Source of the DNA: Hydractinia symbiolongicarpus
Taxonomy: Eukaryota > Cnidaria > Hydrozoa > Anthoathecata > Hydractiniidae
DNA: 64,000 nt
Assembly: GCF_029227915.1 (NCBI RefSeq)
Contig: NC_079888.1
Span: 4,847,001-4,911,000 of the forward strand
Direction: 5' to 3'
Shown: piece after piece, positions 27,124 through 38,264 of the stretch
Numbering within the stretch: the first letter of the stretch is position 1
How the letters are laid out: the number at the start of each line of letters is the position of its first letter
Translations under genes and position numbers: made by a program
Notes under the pieces: model-generated
What the model was told of the DNA's origin: nothing
The model's database searches: none
What the model saw: only the letters and a program-made list of their open reading frames with translations

Positions 27124-29000
27124 CTATTTTTTTTTAATATTATTCTGACAGGTAGAACATAGCCAAGTTTTCGGTGCTCTTGTTATCTTCACACAAGAAT
27201 AATGGAACCATTCTATGTCACATGAGCCTAAATTGTCACAACCAATCATAGGTGGGAAGGATGGTCTTCTGCATATGCAATACACCTTTTCTTCATTTAG
27301 TAACTTGGGATCACTTTTCCGAGTGACAAGCTCTGGTAACAAAACCTTTTCGAATACAATGGCCAGTTTTTCACGAAGTTTCCGACAAAATGGTTCATTT
27401 TTTGTAACCCTGATCAGAAAAGTATCATTTTCTTGCTTTCCTTGTGAAAAAACAAAGAAGTCACAATAATTCATTTTAGTTACTAACATTTGATGTTGTA
27501 CTTGGAAGTAATAAGCATGATTTTTTTTGAATTTCCCAGCTTTATCAATGGGACAATTTTTATCGTTTCTCCATAGCTTCAAACTTTTTTTATATTTAAA
27601 TGGGCATTTGATCTCAACTAAACTCTGACCATGACATTTGCACTTCACTAATCCATCAGGGCTTGCTGCAAGATATGGAAAGTTTGGATCAATATGAAGT
27701 CCAGTTGTGACAACTTGGAGATCAACATGGTGTTGTTTGACATGTTGTTCATATACTGAACGAGCTCTATTCTCCATTCTTTTCCCATATCTTGTTGCAA
27801 CAACGTCAACAGGCTCTTTATATTGCATGATGGTCTCAATTAACGTTTTTGTTTTTTTCAAATCTGAAGTGAAGGCAAGTTTTGAAACTGAAGCTGTTAT
27901 TCGCCCAGCTCGATGTAGCATCCATTTGTCGCTAAGGCTTTGAGCTTCTGTGAATTTTTTCAAGTTTTCAAACTGCATATCAAAGCACGAGGATTTGTAT
28001 TGATTGTAATTTTTTTGAGCAATGTTATTTATTTCTATTTCATTTTTATTTATGGCAGCGGAGTCGTATATGTATGTCAATGGTTCAGGAAGAATGTTTT
28101 TTTCATTTTCATCCGCAGTTTCTGTTTCGCTATCATCATGGTGTGTTGTTTCACCTAAATCCAGACTTATATTTTTAAGTACAACTGCATCTGGAGCAAT
28201 TTGACTGAGTGAAATCCACTGTTGTTTTTCCTCTTCTGTTACGAATTTCAAGGGATCCACTGATGTGAATCCTTTCAATTCACCTTCAAAAGGTTCGTCT
28301 ATAGTAGGCAGGACTTCGCTTTTTTTTGGTCTTTTGAAGTTTATGTGCTTCAGAGGTGCAGGGTGTGCTCTTTTTCTAGATTTTTTCCATGAGCATAATT
28401 TGCTTGTGCAAGCTTTTTTGTTTAACTCCAATGTAGCACAAGCAACCAGTTTGAACAAAAGGGCAGCAACATGACTGCATGCCGAGCCAAGGCTAAAAGT
28501 AAAAATTTTATTAGTCACTTCAAAAAGGAAAAAAATTGTTAGTGAAGAAGGAAAGCTAATGTGAATTTTTACCCAGCAACGCAGGTACAATTTGCTGAAA
28601 GTACCCATCCACTTGTGTGTAAAATGATCCATACATCATATAGTTTTTGCTTTTGTCCTTGTCTCTGACTAGGTAGTACGGAGGATTTAATGTAGCAAAA
28701 TTCAACGTCTTTCAAGAGGTGGCAATAAACATCTTGAACATGCCCAGAAAGATAAAAGTTGTAAGCTTCTAAGGATTTATAAGCTTTCAAAGATTCATTT
28801 GTAAATTCACTGGGTGTATGGATGAGATAGACATACAAATCCATATGCGTAACATCGGGTAGCAATGATACATCGTCGCTCCAATCTTCTCCCTTCAGTG
28901 AAAAAGGGTCGCGTAGGAGTGTTCCGTTGGCAAGCGTGAGTTTTTTTGAATAATGCTTTTTATCTTCACTTACTAATTTCGAGAAGTATTCGGTCGACAT
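27124..29000 (-). CDS. SWIM-YqaJ-PHD protein of the ISL2EU element, 598 aa
   Basis: Second gene of the element, convergent with the transposase. Exons: 29000-28573 and 28492-27124 (donor CTGG|GTAAAA, acceptor TTTTAG|CC). A SWIM-type zinc motif spans the junction: NCTCVAG in exon 1, then CSHVAALL in exon 2. About residues 330-480 form a YqaJ-like nuclease of the lambda-exonuclease fold; its metal-binding motifs look intact (AASPDGLV near 419, LVEIKCPF near 437). The C terminus (about 540-593) is a PHD finger with C4HC3 spacing (YCICRRP, WFHYSCV, WLCSTC). The frame is open upstream to an alternative start at 29111; 29000 (MSTEYFSK) was preferred because the conserved part follows it. The exact role in transposition is not established. 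Confidence 0.88.
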
Positions 29001-29469
29001 ATTGGAAGTGAAGACCACGAGGCGGCCGCTTTCGTTTTGTCGCATTATACTCTGTACAACTCTTGGTCTGTGTTTATACCTCGCGTACATATTTTGGGCT
29101 ATTACCCACAAAAATTTTCAAGGCAAGGATATAAAAACGTCGCAGTTTAAACGCAGCTATTTAGTCGAACACAATGCAGGACTTGCTTACTCGCGTACTC
29201 CTGGTGTGTAGGCTTGTAAAGCCGAAGTAATGGTCGAGAATAAAAGCCCGCGATGGAGAATATCATTAAAATCTTAGTAACGGAGTTCATAATGGTAGTG
29301 CAAGTTTCGATCGAAAGGTTTGTTTACTTTTTAAGCGATTTAAAACGATCGTTTAATAAGCAATTACCCTATTTGTTTACTATCTTGCCTGCCATTTTGC
29401 CTGTCGATTTGCGCAGAGGCTTGGGAACTGGTTATGTGACGTCACACGGAAATTCGTCTATAGCTAGCT

Positions 29470-31230
29470 ACCTAATAATAATAATAATAATAATAAATAT
29501 TTAAAGTGGCTAGCCCAGAAAATCACAAAAACCTATAGTTAGTGGATTGTTTCCACTGGGGGCCACTAGAACAAAAAAGAAACAAAAAATGATAAACCTT
29601 AGACTGCCTCAGCTCAATCAAACATAGTAACATTTATAATCTGTGAAAATTGAAAAGAAAAAGAATAAAAAACAAAAATTAAAAAATTCAAAAGTGATCT
29701 CCATTAGAATTTGCCAAATACATTAGAGATGGAAGTCTTAAACGAAAGTAGACTTCCATCACAGGTCACTTGGTCTGGAAGATTATTCCACACTTTTGCA
29801 GCTCTAAATGGGAAGGCTTTTTTGCCAAATTCCGTGTTGACCAAGGGAAGTGTGAACCTGTTTTTTGAAGCTCCTCTTGTTTGATGATTATGACAGTTTT
29901 TTGTCAAAAGGAATTTTGAGCGCATGTAATCAGGAGCAATGTGATTCATGGCTTTAAAAACTAATATGGCATCGTTTTTGATGAGTAAATTATTCATTGA
30001 ATATTCCCTCTCTTTCCCAAGAAAGGTACGGACACATTTTAATCGTTTTTCTAGTTTTCCCAATCTACCTTGGGTGGCACAAGCCCATGCCGAGGAGCAG
30101 TAGTTGAAATATGGCATGACAAGTGCATTAATTAAAAGGTTTTTTGTGTGAGGTGTTAAACAGGATGCAATGGTTCTAATTTTAGAATATTTAATTAGTA
30201 TTTTTCTATTTATGTCATTAATGTGCTTTTCCCATTGCATTTTTTGATCAAATGTTACCCCAAGATATTTAACTTTTTCGCTCCTCTTCAAAGGAATACC
30301 CATATAGTTGATAGTTTTGTTCTCAACTTTTTTTAACTGGCTGTGGTTGCCGAAAAAGATTGTTTCAGTTTTGTCCGTATTAATAGTCATTTTGTTATTA
30401 TTCAGCCAGAGGTCGACTTGCGAAAGTTCTAACTCGACCTGGGAGACAAGGGTATCCAAGTTTTTATGAGACGAAATAATTATTGTATCATCCGCATATA
30501 GATGGTGGTAGTTTGAATTGATGACAGATTTTAAGTCATCAATATACAAAAGAAAGAGCAGGGGCCCCAACACAGATCCCTGCGGCACCCCAAAAGCGTC
30601 TTCATGAAGCAGATCTGATCCTGTGTCGTTTACAAGAGTCAGCTGCATTCGGTCCGTTAAGTAGGACTCGAACCAGTCAAAGGCAGCATCTCTGATGCCA
30701 AAACACCATAGTTTTTTTAACAAAATTTTATGATCAACAGTGTCAAAAGCTTTTTTAAGGTCAATGAGCACAGCACAAACAAAGTTATGTTGGTCGAGCT
30801 CAGTAAGAATAAAATCAGAGACATCGACTACTGCAGTTTCTGTGGAAAAGAGTTTTCGAAATCCGGACTGTCTGTCATTCAGGAAGTTGTGCTCAGAAAT
30901 AAAATGAGACATTTGCTCATGCACTAACTTTTCAAAAATTTTCATAGGAATTGGCAAAATGGAGATAGGCCGATAATTAGTAGGATCTGTTTTATTGCCA
31001 CTTTTAAAAATAGGCGAGACCCTTTTAGTCTTCCAACATTTAGGTACATAACCAGTAAATAAAGATTTGTTGAAAAGACTTGATAAATAAATACTTAAAA
31101 CTGACGAACCTGCTTTTAGCAGTCGTGAACCAATTCCGTCCAAGCCTGTAGCTTTATTAAGTTTTAGTGTGATAGCCAAAAAATAAATCATGGTCACGTA
31201 ACTAGTCACATCTAGCAAAAAATGACAATG
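29470..31230 (-). mobile_element. 5'-truncated non-LTR retrotransposon (CR1/L2-like)
   Basis: On the minus strand this contains only the reverse-transcriptase part of a LINE and ends in a microsatellite, read on the plus strand as AATAATAATAATAATAA (29474-29494), a 3' tail typical of the CR1/L2 group. The endonuclease domain is missing, so the copy is truncated at about 31200-31230. The tail starts within about 10 bp of the right end of the ISL2EU element, in the same GCTA-rich target. Confidence 0.85.
29704..31218 (-). CDS. LINE reverse transcriptase, endonuclease missing, 504-aa open frame
   Basis: RNA-directed DNA polymerase of a non-LTR retrotransposon. Successive RT motifs are visible: NKATGLDGI, NYRPISILP, VLIDLKKAFDTVDHKIL, GVPQGSVLGPLLFLLYIDDL and the catalytic HLYADDTIII; then KVKYLGV and the C-terminal thumb region (LINALVMPYFNYCSSAW). 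The frame is uninterrupted, but the first residues before NKATGLD do not align with the usual linker, so the nominal start is an artefact of 5' truncation. It is probably not expressed from its own promoter. Confidence 0.9.
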   Translation of the reverse strand: MLDVTSYVTMIYFLAITLKLNKATGLDGIGSRLLKAGSSVLSIYLSSLFNKSLFTGYVPKCWKTKRVSPIFKSGNKTDPTNYRPISILPIPMKIFEKLVHEQMSHFISEHNFLNDRQSGFRKLFSTETAVVDVSDFILTELDQHNFVCAVLIDLKKAFDTVDHKILLKKLWCFGIRDAAFDWFESYLTDRMQLTLVNDTGSDLLHEDAFGVPQGSVLGPLLFLLYIDDLKSVINSNYHHLYADDTIIISSHKNLDTLVSQVELELSQVDLWLNNNKMTINTDKTETIFFGNHSQLKKVENKTINYMGIPLKRSEKVKYLGVTFDQKMQWEKHINDINRKILIKYSKIRTIASCLTPHTKNLLINALVMPYFNYCSSAWACATQGRLGKLEKRLKCVRTFLGKEREYSMNNLLIKNDAILVFKAMNHIAPDYMRSKFLLTKNCHNHQTRGASKNRFTLPLVNTEFGKKAFPFRAAKVWNNLPDQVTCDGSLLSFKTSISNVFGKF

Positions 31231-31659
31231 TTTTAGCTCCAGTCTACCTAACCTACATCTTGAATCTATTTACATATTAAGATGATTAAGACTATAAAAA
31301 ATAAGAAACCTGCTGGTCAAAACCTACACGAGTTAGTTTGTTGACAGGTCAGCCATTTTGGGTCACGCTTTAAGTGGTAACGGGTAATGGTAAAACAAAT
31401 AAAGACAAGTTGGATGTTTTCGGCGTAATAAAATGACTACAATAGGGGCAAAAGTCTACCTTGGATGCCTTTACTTCGGCAAAATCCTATAACAACTAAT
31501 ATCCACAGTTATCAATATCACAACATTACGCTGCTTCATGGCCTCCTGTTAATTTCTTTCTTTGCTTGGCATCTAGACAGAGCTTACACTGGAAATGAAG
31601 GTTTAATATTATATTTTTATGTTGAAGTTATATATTTTATTCTAAAGTTGATTTTGCAA

Positions 31660-34600
31660 ATGAAGAAAGTGTGTGTTTATTTGTTGCTATATATTCTCAA
31701 GATTATTCCACTCGTTGTTGCTTGTATTATTTTGGATTATTTGTTGAAATCCCGAATTCTAGAAGGTTTTCGTCACAACTTATTACTAAAAGCGATATCC
31801 GACAACTTAGGTCATGGTATAGTTGCAGCAATCGCGTGGCTTGTTATACTTGATTATCAACATGATATAAAAAGTCTGATGCAGGTCATATTATGTGGTA
31901 TGGCGGCTTGCTGTATTGATGTAGATCATTTTTTGCATGCTGGCTCGTTAAAACTACAGGTGATTTATTGTTTTTGTTAATAAGTTATTTTTTGTCTATT
32001 TTTTGAAAATGCCAACCACATAAGGCCACCATCAAGGATATGTTTTGTTCGCATCCTAAAGATCCTGCAAAAATGAGAGGGTTGGTTGGGCTTATTTTTT
32101 TCCAGGATTTTAAGAACAGAGCAAGTGAATTTGTTCCCAGGCCAAAAAACAGTATAGCCCCACTCAGCATCGTTTGCAGACCCTTTTTCGCCGCCCTGTT
32201 AGCTATCAATAGCCACAGACAAAAATGTTACGAAAAAATAATTCACTTTACCCTCTCAGTTAAAACAGGATATCTCAAAAATGAAATAAGACTTTTATAT
32301 TCTGTAAAAAGAATAATCTCAGATAAAATGTCCATATTATTTAAAGAAAATTTTTTTGGCACCTGCCCAAAATTGTTAAATTTAGGCCAAAATGTCTTAG
32401 ATGAATGTCTTCCACAATATCTCTGGAATAAAGTTAAGAAAACACCTTTTTTATTGTCCACAGGTTAGGTTGAATATCTGAAATTAAAACTACCTAATTT
32501 TATTGCTGTCCGAAATTGTCCAAAGGCTTATTTTCGGGCCAAATGTGGGAAATATGTGAAAAACGGCCTTTAGAGCCTGTAAGCTTAAAATTTGTTAATT
32601 AACTGAATAAAAAGCATTGCTTTGGATTCTGAGGCTATTAAAGATAATGTAGATGAATTATTAGTCTGTCCGAAATTGTCCAAAGGGTTATTTTTGAGCT
32701 AAATATGAGAAATATGTGAAAAAGCGGCTTTTAGAGCCATAATGTCAGCTCAAACTTTTTAGAGCTTTTAGACTGTGTCAGCTCAAACAACGCCAAAATT
32801 AATGTTTTTTTTAAGCTTGTGTGTGTTGTTTGACGAAGTAACTCTAAATCCATAACACACATGTTTAGGATTTATATATTTGAAAAGGAGAAAAGTAGAT
32901 CGTTCAAAACTTTTTATTTCAGTAAAATTAAAATAATACAAAAACGTTTCTATATCTTAAAAAATGATAAAAATACAAAATTTCAAAAAATATTGTGGAA
33001 GCTGTTTTAATTTTAGGTGTTGCTTGACTGTAGCGAAACAGCCGTGCAGGAGTACCCTTAAGGAATTAATTTTAATGGAATTAATTTTCGGGAGTTTTTG
33101 TCAATTTTTGCAAAAATTAGTTCTCATGAAAATTTTGTTATGTGGTATTTGGGTCGGGAAAAAAATTCGATTTTTTTCTGACTTTTAAGCCCGTTTTTTT
33201 ATTACTAAAAGTGGGTAGGTTTTAGGACGCGAACATTCATACTTTTGATGGCGGCCTTATGTGACCCTGTGTTTTGTATTATTATCTTTTATTTATGTAT
33301 GTAAAATTTATAGAAAAGTTTGTATATAATCTGCGCCTATTGCAAGAAAAATATATTACTTACTAATTACTGCTACTTAATTACTACTTCATTGACTGGT
33401 TTCCTCAGCAATAACATATCATAATAGAAGAGAACATTGTATTATAAAATAAATTCATACAACTAGAATGGATCGGGATCCCAGGCAATAATACGGGCAG
33501 GACGAATATATGTATATTACCAAATAATCAAAATCAGGAATTTTCAGCTTTAACCATTGTTGATCAATCTAATATTAAAATGGACAATGTATAGGTAACT
33601 ATACCCTTGTCCTAATCATCATTCATCATCAATCTGGGCTTAATGTCCGTTTCCATGCTAGCATTAGTTTGACGGGTATATTAATCACCCTCTTCCAATC
33701 TGTTCTAGACTGTGTTAGATCTAAACTCAACTTCCTCTGTATCAAGTCTATCCTTTATAACCTCCTGCCAAGTCTTTCTCGGTCTGCCTCTGGACTTTGC
33801 CCCAGGAACTATCAAGTCTCTACACTTTTTTACCCAATTATCCTTCTTCATTCTTTCCAAGTGCCCCAGCCAATTCAATCTTCTTATCTGGATAACATCT
33901 TTAATTCTACGGAGACTTAGCCTGCTTCTTAGCTTATCTGAACTCTTTCTGTCTCTCAGACTGGCGTTATACATCTACCTAACCATTCCCATATCATTTC
34001 TTTCTAAACGGTCAAGATCTTCCTGCTTCACTGCCCATGTCTCACTACCGTACAACATAACACTTCTTACACAGGCCTCATACAACTTACCTTTTACCTT
34101 AACTGTCAAGACTCTGCTAGTCAAGAAGTAACTCTCTGAACTTTTTCCAAGCAGAACCTACCCTGCAAGTAACACTTCTTCCAAAACACCCCTTTACTAC
34201 CCTACATATCACCAAGTAACAGAAGTTCTCAACTATCTCTAACGAGCCACTGTTGTACATCATTAAAGCTGGAAATACTTCATTCTCTATAATCTCACCT
34301 TTGCAACACTTGCATACAAACTGAATGTCAGCTCTTAACCTTCCATCAATCGACAACCTGTTCTGAACTTTATCGACAGCGCTTCTAGGACTAGAACAAA
34401 CAACAAAGGACTAAGTACAGAACCCTGATGTACACCAACATTTACACTAAAATCATCATTAAGTGAATCGTTAACCCTGACACGACTTCTAGCATTGCTG
34501 TACATAGACTGTACCATCGTAACTATGCACTCATCCTAATATGCAAGGTATTTTAGAGGCTTGATGAGTGATAATGAAAACAAGCAGGTAGACAAGTTAA

Positions 34601-36602
34601 CATTCCTATCATGTATTAACCAATATGGCCTCGAGTGAAGTTCCTTGTATAAGTTGTCTTAAATTTACCTCAAGGCAACAGAAAAGTTACTTCCATCACC
34701 ACAATTGACATGAGCTAAATTTTCATTAGGTCAATTTTCCAAGTAAGAGAATAAAATTACTATAATTAAATTACTATAAAGTATGCAAACATAAAAGGTT
34801 TTTTTCATTTTTTTTTAACTACCATCAATTCTCCCCACATGCTAATGGGAATATTTCAAGATCACTGTTGCAGCAGACTTGTTTTAATGCGTACAATTGG
34901 AGTGCACAGATAAGTATCATAAGGAATGTTAATTATGGATGGAGTACATCTAAATTCAATGGCTATAGTTTTAAGTCACGATGGGTTGTTGTATTTTCTT
35001 AAACAAGTTTGCGAATCAGTTAATTTCAGGGTTTTTTTTCTGAATGGCTGACTTTAGTATATTTCGCAATTAAAAATAATGCATTCGTTTTTTATAAGCA
35101 TACAGTTGATTTGGACTAAGGCTCAGTATGTTTTAGATGTTTCCCATTTGATGTTTTGCAATATGCTTAATTCCTCGTTTAAACCTTTTCTTATCAAGAA
35201 TAAAGAATTCACTGCAGTGTTTTTAAAATGATTCGAATGCATATTACTGATTCGAATGCATTTTAGAAAAAGGTTAGAATGCTTGATAAAACTGTCTCTT
35301 AGTTAAAAAAACCCTAGATATGTAACTTAAAAGCAAAAATTACAGAAATCGATAATTGTATCTATCCGAAATTTTTGCCGCTGAACATTTATACGCCGAA
35401 ATTTTTGGTTAAGGTACCTTATCGGTTAAAAATATGTCGGACTTTTATTTCGTCGTTTAAAATATTTCGTCAGTTAAAAATTTCGTCACCTGGCCTAAAT
35501 TTCGTTACTTTTAACCGACAAAATGTCTTAACCGAGTAGATAAAAAATTAGTAGAATTTTTTTTTTAAAATTGTTTGCTTTTTTCGTCTATTAAAATAAC
35601 GTCTTCCTCCACCATTCTCGCTGTTAATTCGTTCGGAGGCAATCAAATCGGCAAACTATGCTAATGCCAGAATTAAAAATCCTTTTCGAGAGAAAATTCA
35701 TCAGCCTTCTGTGTAATTACTTTAACATGCAAAATTTGATTTTTGCTTTATTATCTCATCTTCCCGTCGCAAATCGCACATAAAATTTCGTCAGTTAAAA
35801 ATATTCGCCGGATAAAAATTTTCGTCGGACTTTTATTTCGTCGAACTTTTATTTCGTCGGTTATAATATTTCGTCAGTTAAAAATTTCGTCACCTGTCAA
35901 ATATTTCGTAACTTTCAACCGACATATTTTTAACCATTAAGGTATGTTGTGAGCATTATGCTTAGTTTCAGAGAAATTTGAGCTTAAGTATGCTAAAATA
36001 CTTATTATAAAAAGAGTGTATGTAGCTGCAACGCTACATATTATGGAGAAACGTCACGCCACTTAAGGATAAGAGCCGGCGAACACATCGCTCTTACAGG
36101 TAAATCTGTGTTGCCTAGTAACAGCGCTGTTAGCGATCACTTGCGGGTTTGTAAAAATCGACAATTATGGCTCACGGCTATAAATCATTGATTATTCTTT
36201 AAAGTGGGAGTTGACACCTGAAACGCGTCGAAACAATTGACCTACTTAGTTTTGCCTTTATTTTAGGATGCTGTACATCTGTCATCACGACCTCCGTTTC
36301 ATAATTCAAGTATTTTTCTTATATTGTTCTTATTGCTACTGCTTCAAAACTTTTACCTCAAACTTAACTCAATGTTCTCTACTTTCCTGCTGATAATTAT
36401 CACAGCTTTTGTGTCTCATCATTTGCGTGATGGAAACAGGCGAGGATTGTGGTTTTGGCCGCTCGGGAGCACAAGGGCTCTGAGTCCTGATTTTGTGTAC
36501 ATAACAGCAGAATGTTTGTTGCCCGCGTGTATCTGGAAAATTCAGTGGATGTTAAATGTTACAGCTGAAGCAGAAAGTATAACTACAACACTTGATGTCT
36601 AA
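31660..36602 (+). CDS. TMEM267: TMEM267 homologue, two exons, 211 aa
   Basis: Multi-pass membrane protein of unknown biochemical function. Exon 1 is 31660-31959 (donor CTACAG|GTGATT) and exon 2 is 36267-36602 (acceptor TTATTTTAG|GATG); the phase is 0 and the sum is 211 codons plus stop, close to the 215 residues of the human protein as I recall it. Family signatures: SDNLGHGIVAAIAW and IDVDHFLHAGSLKLQ in exon 1, SSRPPFHNS at the junction, and SHHLRDGNRRGLWFWPLGST in exon 2. Hydrophobic segments occur near the N terminus, mid-exon 1 and early exon 2. An in-frame ATG at 31465 would add 65 residues; I prefer 31660 because the conserved part begins there. The 4.3 kb intron contains three repeat insertions. 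Confidence 0.9.
32017..33263. mobile_element. Terminal-inverted-repeat element in the TMEM267 intron
   Basis: The ends pair as CACATAAGGCCACCATCAA (left) and the complement of CACATAAGGCCGCCATCAA (right), with further weaker pairing inward (GTTCGCATCCTAAA and GTTCGCGTCCTAAAA). Inside, a block starting CTGTCCGAAATTGTCCAAAG is repeated at about 32507 and 32666, a tandem unit of about 155 bp. A 142-codon open frame at 32040-32468 starts within the left end and resembles nothing I know, so I do not call it a gene. The superfamily is unassigned. Confidence 0.7.
33600..34540 (-). pseudogene. LINE 3' fragment with internal deletion, same family as 59110-61630
   Basis: On the minus strand this is the C-terminal coding end of a non-LTR element, with LRRIKDVIQIRRLNWLGHLE and SRGRPRKTWQEVI, broken by frameshifts, ending in a short ATG/GAT-rich tail. 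It aligns with 59110-60300. About 255 bp present at 59866-60120 in the longer copy are absent here; the join is near 34350. The 5' end is truncated near 34535. It sits in the TMEM267 intron on the opposite strand. Confidence 0.85.
35415..35944. mobile_element. MITE with TACCTTAT ends and TTTCGTC subterminal repeats
   Basis: Ends: TACCTTATCGGTTAAAAATA followed by TGTCGG on the left, and the complement of TACCTTAATGGTTAAAAATA followed by TGTCGG on the right. The flanks inside each end carry repeated TTTCGTCAGTTAAAAA and TTTATTTCGTCG motifs in the same orientation at both ends. No protein is encoded. It lies in the TMEM267 intron. Confidence 0.75.
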
Positions 36603-37715
36603 TGCAGATAATATCTACAGTACTTGATGTCTAGGGAAAAATATCCGTTACATGCATTATAGAAGATTTTATAAAAGAATGTATGTCACGTACTCACTAA
36701 TGCCCAGTAATAAATTTCGCGAAAGACGACATTTAAGAAAATTTTTGTTATTAAAGTAAACAAACAGGCTGGTGACTAAAACAAAAAGTTCCACATATAA
36801 ACAGAAAGTTCGTACAACCAAAATCGAGATTCTGCATAATTGAAGATATAATCGCATTGGTTTAAAATATGAAAGCATTTGTGATTTTAGCTTGAGTAAC
36901 TTTAAAATATATAAAGGATCGAGTTAATTTGAATATATTATATATTTATTAATAACCCACTGAGTATGTCAAGGCCCACGCTACGATTTTAAAAGAGGGG
37001 CTAAAGTTAATGACTTCATGGAGGACCCACCATAGTTGGGTCCAAATGTGAAAAATTTTGATTTTTGCTTAAAAACGCACTGTTAGAGGTTAAGAAATGT
37101 ATGAATTACAATATTTCAATAGGCAATATCGTCATTAAAATTTTGAAGAAAAAAAGAACACTGCTTTGCAAAAATGTCCCTCCTTGGTCTCCCCGATAGC
37201 GCGAGCCCTGGTGTTGGTTATTTTATATTGTATTTTCTTATTATATATTTTTTATTGTTAAATTATATATAAGTTATATATATATAAATTATACTTAACT
37301 TCCCTTAACATCAAGTTAACAAGCATATGATATTTTTTTTGATGAACAGAATTTAACATAAAGTGTATATGAATTAAAATTTATTGTTACATGTTTTATA
37401 TGAGCATTGGATTTTCGGATTTTCGTTAATTGAAAATGCCTTTCTTCTCCTTCTTTTGCCGGTGTGATTTTAACTCTTTTTATGTCCTTACGCCCCTGTA
37501 TCCAACGGGGCGTATCCATCCCGTAACACACCCAATTAAATCGTTATCGGGCCATCGTCAAGTGCGTCATGAAAGTTAACTAAATGTACGCGGAATTTGA
37601 ATTAATTGTTAAATGAATTCCAAGCCAAATAAGAACCTATTTCGTTCGATTGATTTTGAGTAGAATACTTTTGATAAACATGATAAGGTTTCTTAACTAA
37701 ACAAATATGTATATA
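36603..37715. other. Gene-free intergenic stretch
   Basis: The 3' flank of TMEM267. AT-rich with a TA-rich tract near 37230-37300; no exon or element end was recognised. Confidence 0.4.
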
Positions 37716-38264
37716 CAGTAGACGTCCGTTAATTCGAATGCCGCTTAATTCGAAATTTCCATTATTTCGAACAAATTGAGAAGTCCCTTGAGTTTGGTTA
37801 AAGTCTTATAATAAAGTCTTATATTTTGAGCTGCTTAATTCGAATTCCGCTAATTCTAACATTGCGCTAATTCGAACAATTTTTAGTCCCAAGGCTACAT
37901 TATGCTCGTTAATTCGATCTTTTGTGTATCGATAAATAAAATCTCACAGGAAAATAAAAACATTTTTAATCATTTTTATTGCATCAATGGTGGCAAAATT
38001 TCTTTCAATTTATCGGTTAAATTGACATTTCCAATAAAATGAAGTTTACGAAAAATTTGGAGGCCTTGCCCATCTCCAAGCAAACAACGTTAGAAGATTT
38101 TTATAAAAAGTTATAGTGAAGTTGTAATAAAGTTATATTAGCATAAAACCTTTAAACGTTATTAAAATTCTTGTTTTTTCTGAACTTCCGATAATCCGAA
38201 CATCGTTAATTCAAAAAAAAAATAATTTAGTCCCTAGCGTGTTCGAATTAACGGACGTCTACTA
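37716..38264. mobile_element. MITE with CAGTAGACGTCCG ends, copy 2
   Basis: Same family as 1658-2157. The left end is CAGTAGACGTCCGTTAATTC; the right end is its inverse with one substitution (CTACTATA in place of CTACTGTA). TA flanks both sides. The interior aligns along most of the length with copy 1 (for example the shared block CCCAAGGCTACATTATGCTC). It is about 50 bp longer. Confidence 0.8.

Larger units (their letters stand above)
25212..29463. mobile_element. ISL2EU-type DNA transposon, apparently complete
   Basis: A 4252-bp element with perfect 15-bp terminal inverted repeats (CTATAGACGAATTTC at 25212-25226, its complement at 29449-29463). A second inverted block, AAATCGACAGGCAAAA, is at 25274-25289 and, inverted, at 29395-29410. 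It encodes two convergent genes whose stops lie 91 bp apart: a THAP-DDE transposase and a YqaJ-domain nuclease, the pair known from the ISL2EU superfamily. Both flanks are TAGCTAGCTA, so the target duplication cannot be read unambiguously. Both genes have intact frames and splice sites, so the copy may be young. Confidence 0.9.

Noticed and set aside
32040-32468. 142-codon plus-strand frame
   Set aside because: It begins inside a terminal repeat of a transposable element, lacks recognisable motifs and is overlapped by an opposite open frame.
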